Below, piece after piece: positions 32,047 through 41,156 of a stretch of 64,000 nt of DNA. The stretch comes from Marivibrio sp040218065 (GTDB taxonomy: Bacteria; Pseudomonadota; Alphaproteobacteria; UBA8366; Aestuariispiraceae). Position 1 is the first letter of the stretch; each line of letters opens with the position of its first letter. The notes under the pieces are model-generated. The model had not been told where the DNA came from. It searched no databases and worked only from the letters and a program-made list of their open reading frames with translations. The stretch lies in the NCBI RefSeq assembly GCF_040218065.1, contig NZ_JAVJQE010000001.1:62001-126000 (forward strand), given 5' to 3'. A program made the translations under genes and the position numbers.

Positions 32047-34212
32047 ATGGCGTTGCAGACGGGCCGCATCCCGCTCCTCGGCTACAGCGACCGGCTGTCG
32101 GTCCGGCCGGGCGAGACGATCCGCTTCAAGGTCTCCAGCCACGGCGAGGGGCCTTACGAGGCATGGCTCGTCCGGTCAATCTCGGCCGACCCCAATCCCG
32201 AGGGGCCGGGGATCGTCGAGCGGCCGGTGGAAGCCGCCTTCGCCGGCGCCTACCCCTCGCGCGTGCAGCCCTTCAATCCGGGAAGCTGGGTCGCCGTCTC
32301 GCACGGGCCGGCGATCGCGAAGGGGAGCGCGTACGCGCTTGAGGCCGTGATCTTCCCAACGCTGCCCGGCGACGGGCGAGAGCAGGCGATCCTGTGCGCC
32401 GGCGGGGCGACGCTGCTGATCGATGCGGCCGGCGGAATCGCCGCGCGGGCCGGCGGCGCGGAGGTGTCGGCCGAAACGCCGCTGAAGCCGAAGCGCTGGT
32501 ACGCGGTGCGCCTACACGCCGATCCGGCGACCGGGCGTCTCGCGGTCGGCTGGCGCGCGCTGCCCTCGGGCCGCGCGGACGCCCCGCAGCCAGGCGAGAG
32601 CGAGGAGGCGGCGGTCGAAGCGCCGACGCCGGGCGCCCTGACGTTCGAGCCGCGTCTGCGCGTCGGCGTCGCCGCGCGCCTCGACCAGGCCGGCGAGCCG
32701 GCGGACCATTTCGACGGCAAGATCGAAGCGCCGACGATCCGCGACGTGCATGAGGCGATCGCGGCCCAATGGGACTTCTCGCAAGGGATTGAGACCTGGA
32801 GCGCGTCCGATGTCGGGCCGCAGGGCCTGCACGGCCGGATCAAGAACCATCCGGTGCGCGGCGTCACGGGATCGGCCTGGGACGGGAGGGCCTTCAGCTG
32901 GCGCGACGAGCCCGCCCACTACGCTGCGATCCATTTCCACAGCGACTCCGTCGCCGACTTCGGGTGGGAGGACGACTTTTCCTGGACCGTTCCGGAGGAC
33001 CTGCCGTCCGGCGTCTATATCGCGCGCATTCGCTGCGGCGAGGCGGAAGACGCCATGCCCTTTTTCGTCGGCCCGCCCAAGGGCCGGCGCACGGCCGACG
33101 TCGCGATCCTGATTTCGACCTTCACTTACGCGATCTACGGCAACCACGCCCGGCCGGACTTCGCCGAGTTTTGGCGCGACCGCTTCCGCGCGTGGAACGC
33201 CTACCCCTACAATCCTGCGGATTATCCGGAATACGGCCAGTCGACCTATAACCGGTATCGCGACGGCGCCGGCATCTGTCACGCCAGCTGGCGCCGACCG
33301 TTGTTCACGCTGCGCCCCGGCTACGTCACCTTCGGCTACGGCGAGGGCTCGGGCCTGCGTCACTTCCCGGCCGACAGCCATCTGATCGCCTGGGCGGAGG
33401 CGAAAGGGCTGACGGTCGACCTCGTCACCGACGATCGGTTGGACGAGGAGGGGGCGGCGGCGCTCGAGGGCTACAAGGTCCTGCTGACCGGCAGCCATCC
33501 AGAATATCACACGCCCGCCATGCTGGACGCGCTGGAAGCCTATCGCGATCGCGGCGGGCTGCTCTGTTATCTCGGCGGCAACGGCTTCTACTGGAAGATC
33601 GTGCGCCACACGGAAGAACCCCATCTGCTGGAAGTGCGCCGCGCCGAAGGCGGCATCCGCGCTTGGCCCGCCCAGCCGGGCGAGGCGCACCACGCCTTCG
33701 ACGGCTCCTATGGCGGGCTGTGGCGCCGGCTCGGCCGCCCGCCGCAGCGCCTCACCGGGATCGGCTTCAGCGCGCAAGGCCAGTTCGAGGCCTCCAGCTA
33801 TCGGGTCGAGGCGGTCGACGCGCACGCGCCCGGCGCGTGGATTCTGGGCGACTTGAAGGAAGGCGACCGGCTGGGCGATTTCGGCCTGTCCGGCGGCGGC
33901 GCGGCCGGGTTCGAGCTCGACCGCGTCGATCATGATCTGGGCAGCCCCGAGGGCATCACGATCCTCGCCCGCTCCGACAGCGCGGCTGAGAGCTTCGTCG
34001 TCGTGCCGGAGGAGATGCTGACCCACATCACCACGGTGACCGGGGACCCGCCGAACAGCCTGCTGCGCGCCGACATGACCTATTTTGAGACGCCCGCCGG
34101 CGGGGCGGTCTTTTCCGTCGGCTCGATCACCTTCTGCGGCTCGCTGCCGCACGCGGGCTTCGAGAACCCGGTCAGCGACTTGCTGGAACGGGTGGTGCGG
34201 CGGTTTCTCTGA
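32047..34212 (+). CDS. N,N-dimethylformamidase large (beta) subunit-like protein
   Basis: The 721-residue product resembles the large subunit of N,N-dimethylformamidase. It has an N-terminal LLGYSDRLSVRPGETIRFKVS beta domain, a concanavalin-like middle region, and a C-terminal catalytic-type part with VAILISTFTYAIYGNHARPDF, HLIAWAEAKGLTVDLVTDD, LTGSHPEYHTPAMLDALEAY and YLGGNGFYWKI. Known enzymes are alpha-beta assemblies with mononuclear iron held by tyrosines and a glutamate. Candidate Tyr and Glu residues are present here, but I did not verify equivalence. No small-subunit gene lies next to it. The natural substrate may be another N-substituted amide. Confidence 0.85.
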   Translation: MALQTGRIPLLGYSDRLSVRPGETIRFKVSSHGEGPYEAWLVRSISADPNPEGPGIVERPVEAAFAGAYPSRVQPFNPGSWVAVSHGPAIAKGSAYALEAVIFPTLPGDGREQAILCAGGATLLIDAAGGIAARAGGAEVSAETPLKPKRWYAVRLHADPATGRLAVGWRALPSGRADAPQPGESEEAAVEAPTPGALTFEPRLRVGVAARLDQAGEPADHFDGKIEAPTIRDVHEAIAAQWDFSQGIETWSASDVGPQGLHGRIKNHPVRGVTGSAWDGRAFSWRDEPAHYAAIHFHSDSVADFGWEDDFSWTVPEDLPSGVYIARIRCGEAEDAMPFFVGPPKGRRTADVAILISTFTYAIYGNHARPDFAEFWRDRFRAWNAYPYNPADYPEYGQSTYNRYRDGAGICHASWRRPLFTLRPGYVTFGYGEGSGLRHFPADSHLIAWAEAKGLTVDLVTDDRLDEEGAAALEGYKVLLTGSHPEYHTPAMLDALEAYRDRGGLLCYLGGNGFYWKIVRHTEEPHLLEVRRAEGGIRAWPAQPGEAHHAFDGSYGGLWRRLGRPPQRLTGIGFSAQGQFEASSYRVEAVDAHAPGAWILGDLKEGDRLGDFGLSGGGAAGFELDRVDHDLGSPEGITILARSDSAAESFVVVPEEMLTHITTVTGDPPNSLLRADMTYFETPAGGAVFSVGSITFCGSLPHAGFENPVSDLLERVVRRFL

Positions 34213-34289
34213 GGTGTCGGTGAATGTCTCCCGCTCCCTCATGGGAATGGATCGGGGAGAGGGTGGGCGCCGTCGGGCGCTTGAAGGAT

Positions 34290-34330
34290 CCCGGCGCGGG
34301 GCGCCGGGTCGATTTCCTGAACGGAAATCG
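34290..34330. terminator. Two consecutive hairpins between convergent genes
   Basis: CCCGGCG-CGGGG-CGCCGGG (34290-34308) is followed by CGATTTCC-TGAAC-GGAAATCG (34310-34330), both perfect stems. They lie between the dimethylformamidase-like gene (plus) and the CobW gene (minus) and could end both transcripts. Flanking GGGGAGAGGG and AAGGGGGAGG strings suggest the pair is part of a dispersed intergenic repeat. No U-tract is present. Confidence 0.5.
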
Positions 34331-34366
34331 CGCCCCCCTTCCAACCTCCGGCCATGAAGGGGGAGG

Positions 34367-35437
34367 CTAAGTCTCCTGCATGAAGGCCGCGAACATTTCC
34401 GCCACCGGCTGTTTGTTGATGTCGCGGGTGATGAAGACGAGGCGGGAGCGTTTTCGCTCCCCCTCCGGCCAGCGCTCCAGCATCGCCGGCGGGTGGAAGA
34501 CATGCTGCACGCCGTGCACGGCGACCGGTCCCTCGACCTCCGCCACATCCAGGATCCCCTTGATGCGCAGCAGGTTGGCCCCGTGGCCGGCGATCAGCGC
34601 CTCCATCCAATCCACGAAGGCGTCCCAGCGGATCGGCCGATCCCACTCCACGACGAAGCTGCGGATGCGCGCGTCGTGGCGGTTGGGGTCGTGGTGATGA
34701 CGGCCGTGATCGTGAGCGTGAGCGTGATCCGTCTTGTAGGCCTCCTCCGCCAGCCATCTGGCGACGTCCGGACTCTTGCTTTCCGGATCGTACAGGCCCG
34801 CGTCGAACAGGGCCGACGGCTCCGCCGCGCCGTGCGCGACGGCCAGGATCGGCGCGGCCGGGTTGATCGCCTTCAGGCGCGTCTCCAGCGCCGTCGGGTC
34901 GACGATCATGTCGGTCTTGGTCAGGAGGATGCGGTCGGCGACGGCGGCCTGCTTCACCGCCTCCGGCTGGCGGTCCAAGGTCTCCGCCCCGGCGACGGCG
35001 TCGACCGTCGCGACCACGCCGTCCAGGCGATAGCGCGCCGAGATCACCGGATCGGTCATCAGCGTGTGCAGGATCGGCGCGGGATCGGCGAGGCCTGTCG
35101 TTTCGATCACCAGGCGCTCGAAGGCCGGGATCTCGCCCTTCCAGCGGCGGCGGATCAGCGTGCGCAACGTCTCGATCAGATCGCCGCGGATGGTGCAGCA
35201 CAGGCAGCCGGAGTCCATGACGACCATGTCCTCGGTCGCGGTCTCGACGAGCCGGTTGTCGATCCCGACCTCGCCGAACTCATTGATGACCACGGCGGTC
35301 TCGCCCATCGCCGGATGGCGCAGCAGATGGTTCAGGACGGTCGTCTTGCCGCTGCCCAGAAAACCGGTCAGCACGCTGACGGGCAGACGCTCCAGGCCGG
35401 GGTCCGTTCGGGAATCGGCGGCGGCGGTCTCGCTCAT
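34367..35437 (-). CDS. CobW/COG0523-family GTPase (metallochaperone-like)
   Basis: The 356-residue P-loop GTPase has Walker A GFLGSGKTT (about 25-33), the metal-binding CxCC motif in SGCLCCTIRGDL, and ERLVIETTGLADPAPIL. A histidine-rich segment (HAHAHDHGRHHHDP) precedes the CobW C-terminal domain, VVEWDRPIRWDAFVDWM...HGANLLRIKGILDV. The family moves Zn, Co or Fe to client enzymes. Neighbours include a dimethylformamidase-like metal enzyme and an amidase; a chaperone role for one of them is only a guess. It is divergent from the amidase. Confidence 0.9.
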   Translation of the reverse strand: MSETAAADSRTDPGLERLPVSVLTGFLGSGKTTVLNHLLRHPAMGETAVVINEFGEVGIDNRLVETATEDMVVMDSGCLCCTIRGDLIETLRTLIRRRWKGEIPAFERLVIETTGLADPAPILHTLMTDPVISARYRLDGVVATVDAVAGAETLDRQPEAVKQAAVADRILLTKTDMIVDPTALETRLKAINPAAPILAVAHGAAEPSALFDAGLYDPESKSPDVARWLAEEAYKTDHAHAHDHGRHHHDPNRHDARIRSFVVEWDRPIRWDAFVDWMEALIAGHGANLLRIKGILDVAEVEGPVAVHGVQHVFHPPAMLERWPEGERKRSRLVFITRDINKQPVAEMFAAFMQET

Positions 35438-35549
35438 GGGCTTCGGTTCCGTCTTTCGCGGGAGGCGGGATTTCGCTTGGCCGGTCGGGGGCGAGCTTTC
35501 TACACTCGCCCCGCCGCGAGGAGAAAACACCAACGAAAGGCCCGCCGCA

Positions 35550-36962
35550 ATGAGCGAGGAGCGCGCAAGCGACCCCATCCGCTGGACCGCCTGCCAGGCG
35601 GTCGACGCCCTGAAGGCGCGCGAGGTGAGCCCGAAGGAGCTGATCGCCGCCGCCTTCGATCGGATCGAGGCCGTCGACGGCGCCGTCAACGCCCTGCCGA
35701 CGCGCTGCCGCGCGCGGGCGGAGGCGCAGGCGGACGGCGCGCGCGCCCACTGGCCGCTCTACGGCCTGCCGGTCGCGGTCAAGGATCTGAACGAAGTGTC
35801 CGGCGTGCGCTGCACCTTCGGCAGCCTGATCTACAAGGATTTTGTTCCCGAGGCCTCCGACATCACGGTCGAGGTGCTGGAGGCGCGCGGCGGCGTCCCG
35901 ATCGCCAAATCCAACACGCCTGAGTTCGGGGCCGGCGCCAACACTTTCAACGAGGTGCTGGGCACGACGCGCAATCCGTGGAACACGGATCTGACCTGCG
36001 GCGGCAGTTCCGGCGGCTCGGCCGTCGCTCTGGCGACGGGGCAGGTGTGGCTCGCCACCGGCTCGGACCTCGGCGGCAGTCTGCGCACGCCGGCGAGCTT
36101 CTGTCAGGTGGTGGGCTTGCGCCCCTCGCCGGGCGTCGTGCCGCGCTCGTCAGCCAGTCTTCCCTTCGGGACTTTGGCGGTCGAGGGGCCGATGGGCCGC
36201 ACGGTGGAGGACGTCGCCCTGATGCTGGACGCCATGGCGGGCGAGCACCCCCGCGACCCGATCTCACGGCCGCCGGCGGCCTCCAGTTTCCGCCAGGCGG
36301 CGCATAACGGCCGGGCGCCGCATCGCGTCGGCTATTCGCCGGATCTCGGAATTCTGCCGGTCGACCGCCGGGTGCGCGAGACGACGGCGGCGGCGGCGAC
36401 GCTGTTCCAGGATTTGGGCGCCGTCGTGGAGGAGGCGTGCCCCGATTTCGCCGGCGCGCCGGAGATCTTCCAGACCCTGCGCGCGGCCGGCTACGTCGCG
36501 AACCACCGCACGCATCTGGCGGAGCATCGCGACCTGCTGAAGCCCGACGTCGTCTGGAACATCGAAAAAGGCATGGCGCTGACCGCGGACGAGATCGCGG
36601 CCGCCGAGATCGCGCGCGCGGCGCTGCTGGCGCGCTGCTGCGACTTCTTCGAGGCGTACGATCTGTTGGTCTGCCCGGCGGCGATCGTCCCGCCCTTCCC
36701 GGTCGAACAGCGCTATGTCGAGGAGGCGGCGGGCCATCGCTTCGACAATTACGTCGATTGGCTGGCGATCTGTTCGGCGATCACGCTGACCGGGCTGCCC
36801 TCGATCTGCGTGCCCTGCGGGCTGACGGAGGACGGCCTGCCCGTCGGCCTGCAGCTGGTCGGCCCGCCGCACGGGGAGGCGCAGCTCCTCGGCATGGCGA
36901 AGCGCTTCGAGGAGGCGACGGGCTTGGCCGACCGCACGCCGATCGATCCGATCGCACGGTGA
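35550..36962 (+). CDS. Amidase-signature family amidase
   Basis: The 470-residue enzyme has the complete Ser-Ser-Lys triad: K78 in LPVAVKDLNEV, S153 in CGGSSGGSAVALATG and S177 in GSDLGGSLRTP. The 24-residue spacing between the serines is normal. It should hydrolyse a linear amide or carbamoyl compound; the substrate is not predictable. Not GatA, because gatB and gatC are absent and surrounding motifs differ. ATG 35550 was chosen because the conserved N-terminus (WTACQAVDALKAREVSPKEL) begins directly after it. Confidence 0.9.
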   Translation: MSEERASDPIRWTACQAVDALKAREVSPKELIAAAFDRIEAVDGAVNALPTRCRARAEAQADGARAHWPLYGLPVAVKDLNEVSGVRCTFGSLIYKDFVPEASDITVEVLEARGGVPIAKSNTPEFGAGANTFNEVLGTTRNPWNTDLTCGGSSGGSAVALATGQVWLATGSDLGGSLRTPASFCQVVGLRPSPGVVPRSSASLPFGTLAVEGPMGRTVEDVALMLDAMAGEHPRDPISRPPAASSFRQAAHNGRAPHRVGYSPDLGILPVDRRVRETTAAAATLFQDLGAVVEEACPDFAGAPEIFQTLRAAGYVANHRTHLAEHRDLLKPDVVWNIEKGMALTADEIAAAEIARAALLARCCDFFEAYDLLVCPAAIVPPFPVEQRYVEEAAGHRFDNYVDWLAICSAITLTGLPSICVPCGLTEDGLPVGLQLVGPPHGEAQLLGMAKRFEEATGLADRTPIDPIAR

Positions 36963-36984
36963 CGCGCCGCGCTCAGCGCCGCCG

Positions 36985-37013
36985 TTGCACCGAACCGCCC
37001 CGACCGGTACATT
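36985..37013 (+). promoter_or_regulatory. Candidate sigma-70 promoter for the MaoC gene
   Basis: TTGCAC (36985-36990) is followed after 17 nt by TACATT (37008-37013). It lies 48 bp before the MaoC ATG in the amidase/MaoC gap. Spacing is ideal and each box has two mismatches to consensus. TTGCACCG occurs twice here (36985 and 37012). Confidence 0.35.
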
Positions 37014-37061
37014 GCACCGCACAATGATAGGTCGATGGACGGATGAAGGAGCCGCCCTGTT

Positions 37062-37529
37062 ATGGACAATGTACGTCTGCATGAGGAGCTGAACGGCTAC
37101 TTCATCGAAGAGTTGTCGGTCGGCATGTCCGCCGTCTTCGCCAAGACGATCACGGAATCGGACATCGTGATGTTCTCGGGCGTGACCGGCGACATGAACC
37201 CGGTCCACGTCAACGAGGACTTCGCGAAGGATACGATCTTCAAGGGCCGCATCGCCCACGGCATGCTGACGGCCAGCCTGATCTCGACGGTGCTGGGCAT
37301 GAAGCTGCCCGGCCCGGGCTGCATCTATCTGAGCCAGGATCTGAAGTTCTTGGCGCCCGTGCGGCCCGGCGACACGGTCGCCGCGCGCGCCGTCATCACC
37401 GACATCATCCCCGAGAAGAAGCGCATCGTCTGCAAGACCACCGCCAGCGTCGGCGACAAGCTGGTCTGCGACGGGACCGCTAAGATGATGGTCCGCTCGC
37501 GCGTCGAGGAGGAGAGCGCGAAGGGGTGA
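37062..37529 (+). CDS. MaoC-family (R)-specific enoyl-CoA hydratase (PhaJ-like)
   Basis: The 155-residue single hot-dog-fold protein has the catalytic Asp/His pair in SGVTGDMNPVHVNEDFAKD and IAHGMLTASLISTVLG, followed by CIYLSQDLKFLAPVRPGDTV. This matches PhaJ-type (R)-enoyl-CoA hydratases, which feed beta-oxidation intermediates to polyhydroxyalkanoate synthesis or related acyl metabolism. AAGGAG sits 10 nt before the ATG. No pha genes are adjacent. Confidence 0.9.
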   Translation: MDNVRLHEELNGYFIEELSVGMSAVFAKTITESDIVMFSGVTGDMNPVHVNEDFAKDTIFKGRIAHGMLTASLISTVLGMKLPGPGCIYLSQDLKFLAPVRPGDTVAARAVITDIIPEKKRIVCKTTASVGDKLVCDGTAKMMVRSRVEEESAKG

Positions 37530-37548
37530 GGGAGAAGGACGGGCCCGC

Positions 37549-37564
37549 GGGCGCGAAAGCGCCC
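37549..37564. repeat. GNRA-loop hairpin within an intergenic repeat
   Basis: GGGCGC-GAAA-GCGCCC lies between GAGGGAGAAGG and GGATGAGGGTGAGAGG. This is the arrangement of a common dispersed 'ccctcatcc' intergenic element. It follows the MaoC stop and could terminate or stabilise that mRNA. Confidence 0.5.
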
Positions 37565-37678
37565 GGATGAGGGTGAGAGGATGGCTGCCGCCACGCGCCG
37601 AGGGGCTGGGCGCACCGGGGGACCTCCGTTATTGTCCCTCTCGAACAGAGTGAAGATGTCGCCCGGTCCGGACCATTC

Positions 37679-38629
37679 ATGCAGATCATCCATCAACTGG
37701 CGGACTATCCCGCCGAGGCGCGCGGCGCGGCGCTCGCCCTGGGGAACTTCGACGGCGTGCATCGCGGCCATCAGGCCGTAATCGGCCGCGCCGCGCGCCT
37801 CGCCGAGGAGACGGGCGCGCCCGTCGGGGTTCTGACCTTCGAGCCCCATCCTGTCACCTTCTTCAAGCCGGACGTCCCGCCTTTCCGGCTGACGCCGTTC
37901 CGCATCAAGGCGCACCAGCTGCAGGCGCTCGGTCTCGACCTTCTGGTTCGCCTCACCTTCGATCGCGCGCTCGCGGAGCTTACGGCGCAGGATTTCATCG
38001 ACCGGGTCCTGGTCGAGGGGGTCGGCGTCAGCGAGTTGGTCGTCGGCTACGACTTCTGTTTCGGCAAGGGCCGCACCGGCACGGTGGAGACGCTGAAAGC
38101 CGACGGGCGTTTCCAGGTGACCGTCGTGGACCCTGCCGCCGGCGCCGGCGGCGAGGTCTACAGCTCGACCCGGATCCGCGATTATCTGAAGACCGGGCAG
38201 CCGGGCCAGGCGGCCGCGCTGCTCGGCCGGCCGTTCGAGATCGAGGGAACCGTCCAGACCGGCGCGCAGCTCGGCCGCACCATCGGCTTCCCGACGGCGA
38301 ACATCGACCTCGGCGATTATCTGCGGCCCGCCTATGGCGTCTACGCCGTGCGCGCCGGCGTCAGTCTTGCAGCCGGGGCGGAGCCGGAATGGCGCGACGG
38401 CGTCGCCAACTGGGGGCGGCGTCCGACCGTCAACGGGATCGGCGAGGTTTTCGAAGTCTATCTTTTCGACTTTGAGGGCGATCTCTACGGGGCCGACCTG
38501 CGCGTCGCGCTGATCGAGTTCATCCGGCCGGAAGAGAAGTTCGACGGGCTCGACGCGCTGAAGGCCCAGATCGCAGAGGATTGCCGCAGCGCGCGGCTGA
38601 TCCTCGACACCCGCGCGGCCGGCGCTTGA
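37679..38629 (+). CDS. ribF: Bifunctional riboflavin kinase / FAD synthetase RibF
   Basis: RibF converts riboflavin to FMN and then FAD. The 316-residue protein has the FAD-synthetase domain (LGNFDGVHRGHQAVI near residue 22, VGYDFCFGKGRTG, VYSSTRIRDYLKTG) and the C-terminal flavokinase domain (GRTIGFPTANIDLGDYLRPAYGVYAV, NWGRRPTVNG, LYGADLRVALIEFIRPEEKFDG). Length is normal. No FMN riboswitch pattern is seen upstream. It is not followed by ileS-lspA as in many relatives. Confidence 0.96.
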   Translation: MQIIHQLADYPAEARGAALALGNFDGVHRGHQAVIGRAARLAEETGAPVGVLTFEPHPVTFFKPDVPPFRLTPFRIKAHQLQALGLDLLVRLTFDRALAELTAQDFIDRVLVEGVGVSELVVGYDFCFGKGRTGTVETLKADGRFQVTVVDPAAGAGGEVYSSTRIRDYLKTGQPGQAAALLGRPFEIEGTVQTGAQLGRTIGFPTANIDLGDYLRPAYGVYAVRAGVSLAAGAEPEWRDGVANWGRRPTVNGIGEVFEVYLFDFEGDLYGADLRVALIEFIRPEEKFDGLDALKAQIAEDCRSARLILDTRAAGA

Positions 38630-38639
38630 CCGGCCGCAT

Positions 38640-39767
38640 TCAGTCCTTCGCCGCCAAAACGGCCAGGCCGCGCACCGGCTCGCCGTACTCGTAGCGCAGC
38701 ACGTCGCTTTCCAGCCGTTCGAGCCGAAGGCCCGCCCGCGCCAGCGCCGCTTCGACGTAGGCCTTTGCGTGCTTGTACCGTCCGCTCGGATCGAGACGGT
38801 ACTCGTCGTCGCTCTCGACTTCCTTTTCGACTGTGAAGACCAGAGATCCGCCGGATTTGAGGGCGTGGGCGAAGGCGACGAAGGCGCCGTCGAGCGCGCC
38901 GAAATAGCACAGCACGTCGGCGGCCGCGATCAGGTCATAGGCGCCGTCGCGCTCCTCGTCCAGGAACGAGATCAGCTCGGCGCGCGCCAGCATGTCGTAA
39001 AAGCCCTTCTCTTCCGCCTTGGCGATCATCTTCTGCGAGAGGTCGACCCCGTCGAGCCGCGCGGCGTAGGGACGCAGATGTTTGCCGGCCAGCCCGGTGC
39101 CGCAGCCGGCGTCCAGCACGCTCAGACTCTGATCGGGCTTAGGCAGTCGCTCGGCGATCAGGCGGGCCAGGATCTCCGGCGCTTGGTAGGACAGCTCGGC
39201 GATCTTCTCGTCGAAATTGGGGGCGTAGTCGTCGAAGACGTCAGCGACGTAGTCGGCGTTGGCTATTTCGGGCTTCACCCGACCGGAGACGGCTGCGCCG
39301 ATGTGGCGCGCGTCCGGATTGTCGGGAAAGCGCTTCAGCCAATCATCGGCGACACGCCGCGCGTCTTCGGCGTCGACCTTGTGGTGGTATTCGTAGAGCG
39401 CCTTGCCCAGATTGGAGTGGGAGACGAGGTCGCCGCCGTCGCGTCGGACCGCGCGGACCAGCGCGTCAACCGCCTCGCGCGCCCGGCCCAGCTCGTAATA
39501 GGCGAGGCCCAGATTGGTGTATTCCGCGAACGCATCGTCGCCGCGCAGGGTCCGCGCGCGGCCCAACATGTCGGCCGCGGTTTCGTAATCGTCCAACTGA
39601 ACGGCGATTTCGCCGCGCCACTCCAACGCGTCGATATGGTCGGAATCGCGCGCCAGGACCGCGTCATAGGCCTTGGCCGACTGCTCGAGATCGCCCTGGC
39701 GGTAGCGCTCCTCCGCGTCGGCGAGAAGGGCGTCGATCCCGCGTCCTCTGGTCGCCGCTTTGGCCAT
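38640..39767 (-). CDS. TPR-containing class I SAM-dependent methyltransferase
   Basis: The 375-residue protein has three or four N-terminal tetratricopeptide repeats (about residues 10-130: AEERYRQGDLEQSAKAYDAVL, AEYTNLGLAYYELGRAREAVD). A DUF-type linker VADVFDDYAPNFDEKIAELSYQAPE leads to a methyltransferase domain with motif I VLDAGCGTGLAG and ELISFLDEERDGAYDLIAAADVLCYFG. The substrate is unknown. An AGGAGG ribosome-binding site precedes ATG 39767. It converges on ribF with a 10-bp gap. Confidence 0.87.
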   Translation of the reverse strand: MAKAATRGRGIDALLADAEERYRQGDLEQSAKAYDAVLARDSDHIDALEWRGEIAVQLDDYETAADMLGRARTLRGDDAFAEYTNLGLAYYELGRAREAVDALVRAVRRDGGDLVSHSNLGKALYEYHHKVDAEDARRVADDWLKRFPDNPDARHIGAAVSGRVKPEIANADYVADVFDDYAPNFDEKIAELSYQAPEILARLIAERLPKPDQSLSVLDAGCGTGLAGKHLRPYAARLDGVDLSQKMIAKAEEKGFYDMLARAELISFLDEERDGAYDLIAAADVLCYFGALDGAFVAFAHALKSGGSLVFTVEKEVESDDEYRLDPSGRYKHAKAYVEAALARAGLRLERLESDVLRYEYGEPVRGLAVLAAKD

Positions 39768-39867
39768 GCTCGCCCGTCCTCCTGATCCTGTTTTGCGTTC
39801 GATGCGCCGCGCATTAATGCACGGGGCGCCTTGTCGGGTGCAAGGGGGCGCGCCATCCTCTTTCCCC

Positions 39868-40458
39868 ATGAGCGAGAAAGATCCGAGCGACCCGACCCGC
39901 GCGCCGGCGCGTGAAGCCCGCGACAACATGGGCGGCGGCGACTGGTTGCGCCATGTCCCCGACGGCGACAACCGCGAGCGGCTTGTCTGCCCGGACTGCG
40001 GCTTCATCAACTATCAGAATCCGAAGATCGTGGTCGGCGCGGTGGCCTCCTTCGAGGACCGCCTGCTGTTGTGCCGCCGCGCGATCAATCCGCGCAAGGG
40101 CTACTGGACCATTCCCGCAGGCTATCTGGAAAACCACGAAAGCGTTGAGCACGGCGCCCGGCGCGAGGCGTCCGAAGAGGCGTGCGCCGATCTCGCGCTG
40201 GACGGGTTGCTCGCCGTCTACAACATCCCGCGGATCAGCCAGGTGCAGTTGATCTACCGGGCGCGGCTGGAGAATCCGCAAAGCGTCGCGGCCGGCGACG
40301 AGACGCTCGAGGTCATGCTGGTCGGCTGGGACGAGATACCGTGGGACGATCTTGCGTTCCCCTCGGTTCATTGGGCGCTGGAGCATTGGCGGCGCGTGGC
40401 CGATCAGGGGATCTTCCCTCCGTTCGGAAATCCGGAGGGCGCGACCGGCGATTACTGA
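39868..40458 (+). CDS. Nudix hydrolase with N-terminal zinc-ribbon-like segment
   Basis: The 196-residue protein begins with a polar leader and an LVCPDCGFINYQNPKIVVG segment typical of Nudix_N_2 zinc-ribbon extensions. The Nudix box GYLENHESVEHGARREASEEACADL follows, with the REASEE catalytic core intact and Ala in place of the usual late Gly. The type resembles ADP-ribose or NADH pyrophosphatases. The 3' end overlaps yciB by 7 bp on the opposite strand. Confidence 0.87.
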   Translation: MSEKDPSDPTRAPAREARDNMGGGDWLRHVPDGDNRERLVCPDCGFINYQNPKIVVGAVASFEDRLLLCRRAINPRKGYWTIPAGYLENHESVEHGARREASEEACADLALDGLLAVYNIPRISQVQLIYRARLENPQSVAAGDETLEVMLVGWDEIPWDDLAFPSVHWALEHWRRVADQGIFPPFGNPEGATGDY

Positions 40459-41051
40459 GCGTCGCGTCCCGAGCCGTCGGCCTCCGCATCCTCGGTATGG
40501 CGGCTGATGAAGGGGATCTGCGCCATCACGAACAGGAAGGTGAGGCCCAGGATGCCGCCGACCTTGAAGGTCACCCACAGGTCGGTCGACTGGGTGCGCC
40601 ACACCAGTTCGTTTAGCGCCGCCATCGCGATGAAGAAAACGCCGAAGCGCACGGTGAGCGTCCGCCAGGCGTGATCGGGCAGCACAAGGCCGCCGCCCAT
40701 CACCTTCTTCAGCGGCAGCCGGCCGAAAGCCAGCGCGCCCAGCAGCACGGCTGCGAACAGCGCCTGCACGATGGTCGGCTTCATCTTGATGAAGATTTCG
40801 TCGTCGAGGAGGATCGTCAGCCCGCCGAAGACCGCCACGATCGCGGCGGTGACGATCGGCATCCAGGGCAGCTTGCGGGTCAGGACGACCGACAGCGCAA
40901 CGGCGACCAGCGTCGCCGCCACCACCACCTTGGTCGCGGTCATCAGATCGTCGAGCAGATAGGCGACCAGAAACAGAACCAGCGGCCCGTATTCCGTCGC
41001 CGGCCCGATCCATTTCGGCGGCGCCTTTCGCGCGCTGTCCTCGTCCGTCAT
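40452..41051 (-). CDS. yciB: YciB/IspZ-family inner-membrane septation protein
   Basis: The 199-residue membrane protein has about five or six helices. The YciB hallmarks include the N-terminal EYGPLVLFLVAYL, DEIFIKMKPTIVQALFA, NELVWRTQSTDLWVTFKVGG and TFLFVMAQIPF. YciB (IspZ) is involved in envelope maintenance and cell division. In many alphaproteobacteria it follows ftsY; here it is separated from ftsY by about 2.5 kb containing a REC-Hpt gene and a hydrolase gene. Confidence 0.93.
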   Translation of the reverse strand: MTDEDSARKAPPKWIGPATEYGPLVLFLVAYLLDDLMTATKVVVAATLVAVALSVVLTRKLPWMPIVTAAIVAVFGGLTILLDDEIFIKMKPTIVQALFAAVLLGALAFGRLPLKKVMGGGLVLPDHAWRTLTVRFGVFFIAMAALNELVWRTQSTDLWVTFKVGGILGLTFLFVMAQIPFISRHTEDAEADGSGRDAQ

Positions 41052-41156
41052 CGCCGCTCCTCTCGCTGGCTGCTCGCGACCCGCTTATAGACCAGCCGAC
41101 CGCCCGGGCGAAACCGCCGATTGCCCGCATGGCGCGAAGCGGGTATTTTCCTGGGT

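Noticed and set aside
37530..37678. FMN riboswitch before ribF
   Set aside because: The GNRA hairpin and GGATGAGGGTGAGAGG string resemble a dispersed intergenic repeat; the conserved RFN core is absent.
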